Positions 60,860-64,000 of a stretch of 64,000 nt of DNA are shown here, in pieces. The notes under the pieces were generated by a model that was given only the letters and a program-made list of their open reading frames with translations, was not told the origin of the DNA and did no database searches. The stretch's first letter is position 1; the number at the start of each line of letters is the position of its first letter. A program made the position numbers and the translations under genes. The stretch is from JBBDJB01 sp040880125 (lineage in GTDB: Bacteria > Planctomycetota > Planctomycetia > Pirellulales > JBBDJB01), in NCBI GenBank assembly GCA_040880125.1, contig JBBDJB010000003.1, forward strand, positions 146,610-210,609. Reading direction: 5' to 3'.

Positions 60860-61120
60860 GCGGGAACCCCGTTTCTAAAAGAACGCGAGCAACAAGAGCG
60901 CACGCGAGCGTATCCTCACGCAGGCGCGATTATAGGGGCCGCGCACGAGGCTCACAACGACCGCACGGTTCGCAGCCCTTTGGATTGCTCAACGGGCCCC
61001 GGCATCACAGGGAGGTGATACCAAAGTGGCGACCTAGTCGCTCTTTTGCGAGCCGTGAGGGGCTTTGCTCCGAAGTCAGCGAGTTTGACTGGTGCCACGA
61101 TGGCGTTTTTCAGCAGGCAG
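60860..61120. other. Intergenic region with dnaG promoter and an odd Shine-Dalgarno
   Basis: About 260 bp between convergently arranged neighbours on the same minus strand (htrA-like stop at 61121, dnaG start at 60859). It contains the dnaG promoter (60929-60957) and, on the + strand, a perfect GGAGGTGAT (61011-61019) with GTG 6 bp later (61026) opening a frame of three codons only. Confidence 0.5.
60929..60957 (-). promoter_or_regulatory. dnaG-rpoD operon promoter
   Basis: Minus-strand TTGTGA (60952-60957), a 17 bp spacer and a perfect TATAAT (60929-60934). The leader to the GTG at 60859 would be about 60 nt. Confidence 0.65.
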
Positions 61121-62383
61121 CTAGGGCGTCTGTGCCGGCCGCTCGGCGACTTCGACCTCCAGCTCGATCCGTTCGCCTTTGCGGATTAGTGCCACGGTCG
61201 CCTCCGAGCCGATGTCGGTGGCCGCTACCAACCGGCTGAGCGTGGTGGGGTCGTCGATTTCCTGCCCGTTCCATTCCACGATGATGTCGCCGGCCTCGAT
61301 ACCGGCCTCGTCCGCCGGTGTACGCGGCTCGACGCGCTGCACGACCACGCCGGTGAGGTCGCCCACCCCCAATTGCTGCGCCAGCTCCGGCGTCAGCTCG
61401 GCCATCCAGACCCCGAGCCACCCGCGAGCAATTCGTCCCTTCTCCCGCAGTTCCTTGTACGTGTTTTGAGCGATGCTGCTGGGAATGGCGAAGCTGATTC
61501 CCTGGTAAGCGCGGCCCACGATGGCCGTGTTAATGCCAACGACCTCGCCTTTGGAATTAACGAGCGGTCCGCCGCTGTTGCCCGGATTTACCGCCGCATC
61601 GGTCTGCAGGAAATCCTGGTAGGGGCTGGCCAAAAGGTTACGGCGGCCGGTGGCGCTGACGATGCCGAAGGTGACGGTACGGTCCAGCCCGAACGGACTG
61701 CCCACGGCCCACACCAGATCGCCCGTGTCGACTTCGCTGCTTTCGCCCCACCGAGCAGCGATCAAATTGTCGCCGCCGATCTTCAACACCGCGATATCGG
61801 TCAGCGGATCAGAGCCGATCAATTCCGCGGGGACGCGGCGGCCGTCGCTCAGTTGCACATTAATGCGCCGCGCGTTTTCCACGACGTGGTTGTTCGTGAC
61901 GATGTAGCCTTCTTCGTTGACGATCACGCCCGATCCCTCGCCGAGCGACTCGTATTGCTCAGGCGGGCCGAAGAAGTACGACCATTCGTCCCCGGGGTCG
62001 GCGCCGTTCACCTGTTGCACGGTGCGGATGTGAACCACGCTTTCGCCGACGCTTTGCGCTACCCAGCGCGACGCCTGGGAAAAGCTGGCCAGGTTCAACT
62101 CGTTGAGCCCCTCCAGTGCGGCATCGACACGAGCTTTTGCCTTGCCGTAACTGTTGGCATACTGCAGGCGCTGGATCAGCATCGGCAGCACGAGCACGAC
62201 GATCAACAGGACTAGAACCCATACCAACCGCCGCGGACGGAGCAGTTCGTCCCGATCGGCCGGCGGCTGCGAAGCCGGCGTCCGAGCAGGTGGCGTCGAA
62301 GCGGACGTCGGCGCTGCCTGCGCGTATTGCGGCGGATCTGCCGCGGGATCGAAGTCGTCGCGGTCGTGTGCGGAATCGTCCAT
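61121..62383 (-). CDS. HtrA/DegP-like serine protease with one PDZ domain
   Basis: A 420-residue membrane-anchored protease. A long acidic, Pro/Ala-rich cytosolic tail precedes one transmembrane segment (about residues 53-70, LVWVLVLLIVVLVLPMLI). The trypsin-like domain (about 105-305) shows VTNNHVV with the His, DIAVLKI with the Asp and QTDAAVNPGNSGGPL with the Ser. The PDZ domain (about 320-410) has GVVVQRVEPRTPADEAG and GDIIVEWNGQEI. It likely degrades damaged proteins in the periplasm-like compartment. ATG 62383 was chosen; a GTG at 62401 is possible. Confidence 0.92.
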   Translation of the reverse strand: MDDSAHDRDDFDPAADPPQYAQAAPTSASTPPARTPASQPPADRDELLRPRRLVWVLVLLIVVLVLPMLIQRLQYANSYGKAKARVDAALEGLNELNLASFSQASRWVAQSVGESVVHIRTVQQVNGADPGDEWSYFFGPPEQYESLGEGSGVIVNEEGYIVTNNHVVENARRINVQLSDGRRVPAELIGSDPLTDIAVLKIGGDNLIAARWGESSEVDTGDLVWAVGSPFGLDRTVTFGIVSATGRRNLLASPYQDFLQTDAAVNPGNSGGPLVNSKGEVVGINTAIVGRAYQGISFAIPSSIAQNTYKELREKGRIARGWLGVWMAELTPELAQQLGVGDLTGVVVQRVEPRTPADEAGIEAGDIIVEWNGQEIDDPTTLSRLVAATDIGSEATVALIRKGERIELEVEVAERPAQTP

Positions 62384-62719
62384 CACTCCAACTTTCGGCA
62401 CGAGTGGCTTAAACAGTCCGCTCAGTCACGGCTGCATCGCCGCAGAACGTCGATTTCGCACGAGTGACGCAAGTCGCTACGTTGCGCCCCCCGCCGAGCT
62501 TGGCTACGCACTCGGTGAGGCCGAATAATGCCACGATGACATTTTGACAGCCTGTTACGATGTTCGGTTATTATAATGGCTTCGCCGCCGAGGGCGAATC
62601 CTTGGGAGTCGGCACGTAAATGCTGCCGTTCTTGTTGCTGCGGCTCATGTTTCCGCCTCAAACATGCGCTAACAGCATTGTTTCTGCGACCACGACAGTT
62701 CGACACGGCCACGACCAAA
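62384..62719. other. Divergent intergenic region between the protease and aat
   Basis: About 335 bp. It holds a good + strand promoter-like sequence (62544-62577) and the direct repeat TGACA-TTT-TGACA (62537-62549), preceded by TGCCACGATG (62529-62538), which recurs at 61093-61102. No ORF of substance is present. Confidence 0.5.
62544..62577 (+). promoter_or_regulatory. Possible aat promoter
   Basis: A perfect TTGACA (62544-62549) is followed by TATTAT (62569-62574, 19 bp spacer), overlapping a TATAAT (62572-62577, 22 bp spacer). Spacing is longer than optimal. The ATG of aat lies about 140 bp downstream. Confidence 0.4.
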
Positions 62720-63415
62720 ATGTCGGGACTATCGCCTTCGCGCTACTTTCCGCCTGCCGAGCTTGCGGCGGAGGAAGGCCTGCTCTCGGTCGGCGGCGAA
62801 CTGACGCCCGAGTGGCTGCTGGACGCCTACGCACACGGCATCTTTCCTTGGCCGCTGTTCGAAGCCGGCGAACCCATGGTGTGGTGGTCACCTGACCCGC
62901 GGGCAATCGTCCAGTGGGAGTCGATTCATATCTCGCGGCGGTTACGTCGCACTTGTCGTGCCGGTGCGTACCGCGTGACGTGCAATCGCGCTTTTGAATC
63001 GGTGATCGAGGGTTGCGCCACCACGGATGACCGGCGGGGAAACACCTGGCTGACCCGCGAGTTAATGGACGCCTACATCCGCCTGCACCAACTCGGTTGG
63101 GCGCACAGCGTCGAAGCCTGGCAGGACGACGAGTTGGCCGGCGGCGTCTACGGAGTGGCACTGGGCGGGTTCTTCGCCGCCGAGTCGAAGTTCCACCGCC
63201 GGCGTGACGCTTCGAAGGTGGCCCTAGTCCAGTTGATGGCGCACCTGAAGAGCCGCGGTTACGAGCTGCTCGATATTCAGCAGTACACCGAGCACATGGC
63301 CAGCTTCGGGGCGATCGAAATTCCGCGCGATGCGTTCTTGCAGCGCCTCGCCCACGCGCTGCAACTGCCCGTTGCTTTCGGCGATCACCTGGAGGGCGAC
63401 GTGGCCTCGCTGTGA
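62720..63415 (+). CDS. aat: Leucyl/phenylalanyl-tRNA-protein transferase
   Basis: A 231-residue cytosolic enzyme from ATG 62720 (a longer open frame upstream lacks the family). It transfers Leu or Phe to N-terminal Arg/Lys of proteins, creating N-end-rule degrons for ClpS/ClpAP. Signatures: YFPPAELAAEEGLLSVGGEL, AHGIFPWPLFEAGEPMVWWS, GNTWLTRELMDAYIRLHQLG, AHSVEAWQDDELAGGVYGVA, FFAAESKFHRRRDASKVALV and LLDIQQYTEHMASFGAIEIP. The length is normal. It is monocistronic, with the RNase P RNA gene convergent downstream. Confidence 0.95.
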   Translation: MSGLSPSRYFPPAELAAEEGLLSVGGELTPEWLLDAYAHGIFPWPLFEAGEPMVWWSPDPRAIVQWESIHISRRLRRTCRAGAYRVTCNRAFESVIEGCATTDDRRGNTWLTRELMDAYIRLHQLGWAHSVEAWQDDELAGGVYGVALGGFFAAESKFHRRRDASKVALVQLMAHLKSRGYELLDIQQYTEHMASFGAIEIPRDAFLQRLAHALQLPVAFGDHLEGDVASL

Positions 63416-63509
63416 AGCTTGACCGGAAGCGCAGAAACGCCGCATAGACAGGAGCTTGCCCTGGATTTGCTCCCCGTAGCGTTCTCTGTGTGGACCTGTG
63501 AATAAAAAC

Positions 63510-63918
<409 letters not shown>

Positions 63919-63924
63919 ATATGT

Positions 63925-63954
63925 ATCGTAACCAAAAACCGGCTGCGCTGTCAG
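63925..63954 (-). promoter_or_regulatory. rnpB promoter
   Basis: Minus-strand CTGACA (63949-63954, five of six), 18 bp spacer and TACGAT (63925-63930). The predicted start, 7 bp further, coincides with the 5' end of the RNA deduced from the P1 helix (63918). Confidence 0.7.
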
Positions 63955-64000
63955 GCTGTGAATTTTTCACCTTGGTGCGCGCCGGATTGATTTTACAATG

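Overview
The window looks like chromosomal DNA of a GC-rich planctomycete, probably Pirellulales-like. The evidence is a set of planctomycete hallmark families: an ECF sigma factor followed by a FecR/LamG protein, two DUF1080 proteins, a DUF6807 (PmoA-like) protein, a PSCyt1-WD40 protein beside a DUF1549/DUF1553 protein, a BBP7-type barrel, a LEPR-XLL/VCBS giant with a dockerin-like tail, and McsA/McsB. No phage, transposase, CRISPR array or rRNA operon is visible. Family assignments are recognition from sequence; no database search was run.

Layout. 1-7.3 kb: anti-sigma-like FecR/LamG protein and its sigma factor (-), DUF1080 protein (+), a decayed gene fragment, a GH97 glycosidase, a sulfotransferase and a DUF6714-like protein (all -). 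7.3-8 kb is non-coding but has a near-consensus promoter without an ORF. 8-15.3 kb: aldose epimerase and a polytopic membrane protein (-), tRNA-Val(TAC), a thioredoxin-like ferredoxin, then potassium uptake (trkA, trkH) and a DASS-family anion transporter (+). 15.4-22.4 kb: promoter, PSCyt1-WD40, DUF1549/DUF1553, and an ABC ATPase/permease pair (+). 22.4-34.4 kb: nitroreductase (-), BBP7 barrel and RND/MMPL exporter (+), a ketosynthase-like protein lacking its catalytic triad, an acyltransferase-like protein, DUF1080, DUF6807 and phosphofructokinase (-). 34.8-42.9 kb: MFS transporter, then a two-partner secretion locus (tpsB, tpsA); TpsA carries 14 GHGG repeats. 42.9-49.8 kb (-): the VCBS giant, a hypothetical protein and a HEAT protein. 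50-56.3 kb: heme-motif/LRR protein (+), mcsA-mcsB (-), trpE (+), and a secreted protein built from a duplicated domain (+). 56.4-63.9 kb: zinc-ribbon coiled-coil protein, rpoD and dnaG (-), an HtrA-type protease (-), aat (+) and the RNase P RNA gene (-).

How it fits together. The housekeeping part is the dnaG-rpoD operon (good promoter upstream, two terminators downstream), rnpB with a promoter that fits its 5' end, aat, mcsA-mcsB and trpE. The accessory part is envelope-centred: a TPS secretion pair with long-repeat cargo, a convergent giant surface protein, an RND exporter, a barrel protein, and sets of secreted or polysaccharide-related proteins. Intergenic DNA carries at least two families of short dispersed palindromes, one showing compensatory stem changes around a conserved GTGA loop.

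Most notable for follow-up: the TPS locus with its repeat array and a possible SD-sequestering structure before tpsA; the GTGA-loop palindromes; the triad-less ketosynthase; and the orphan promoter at 7416-7443.
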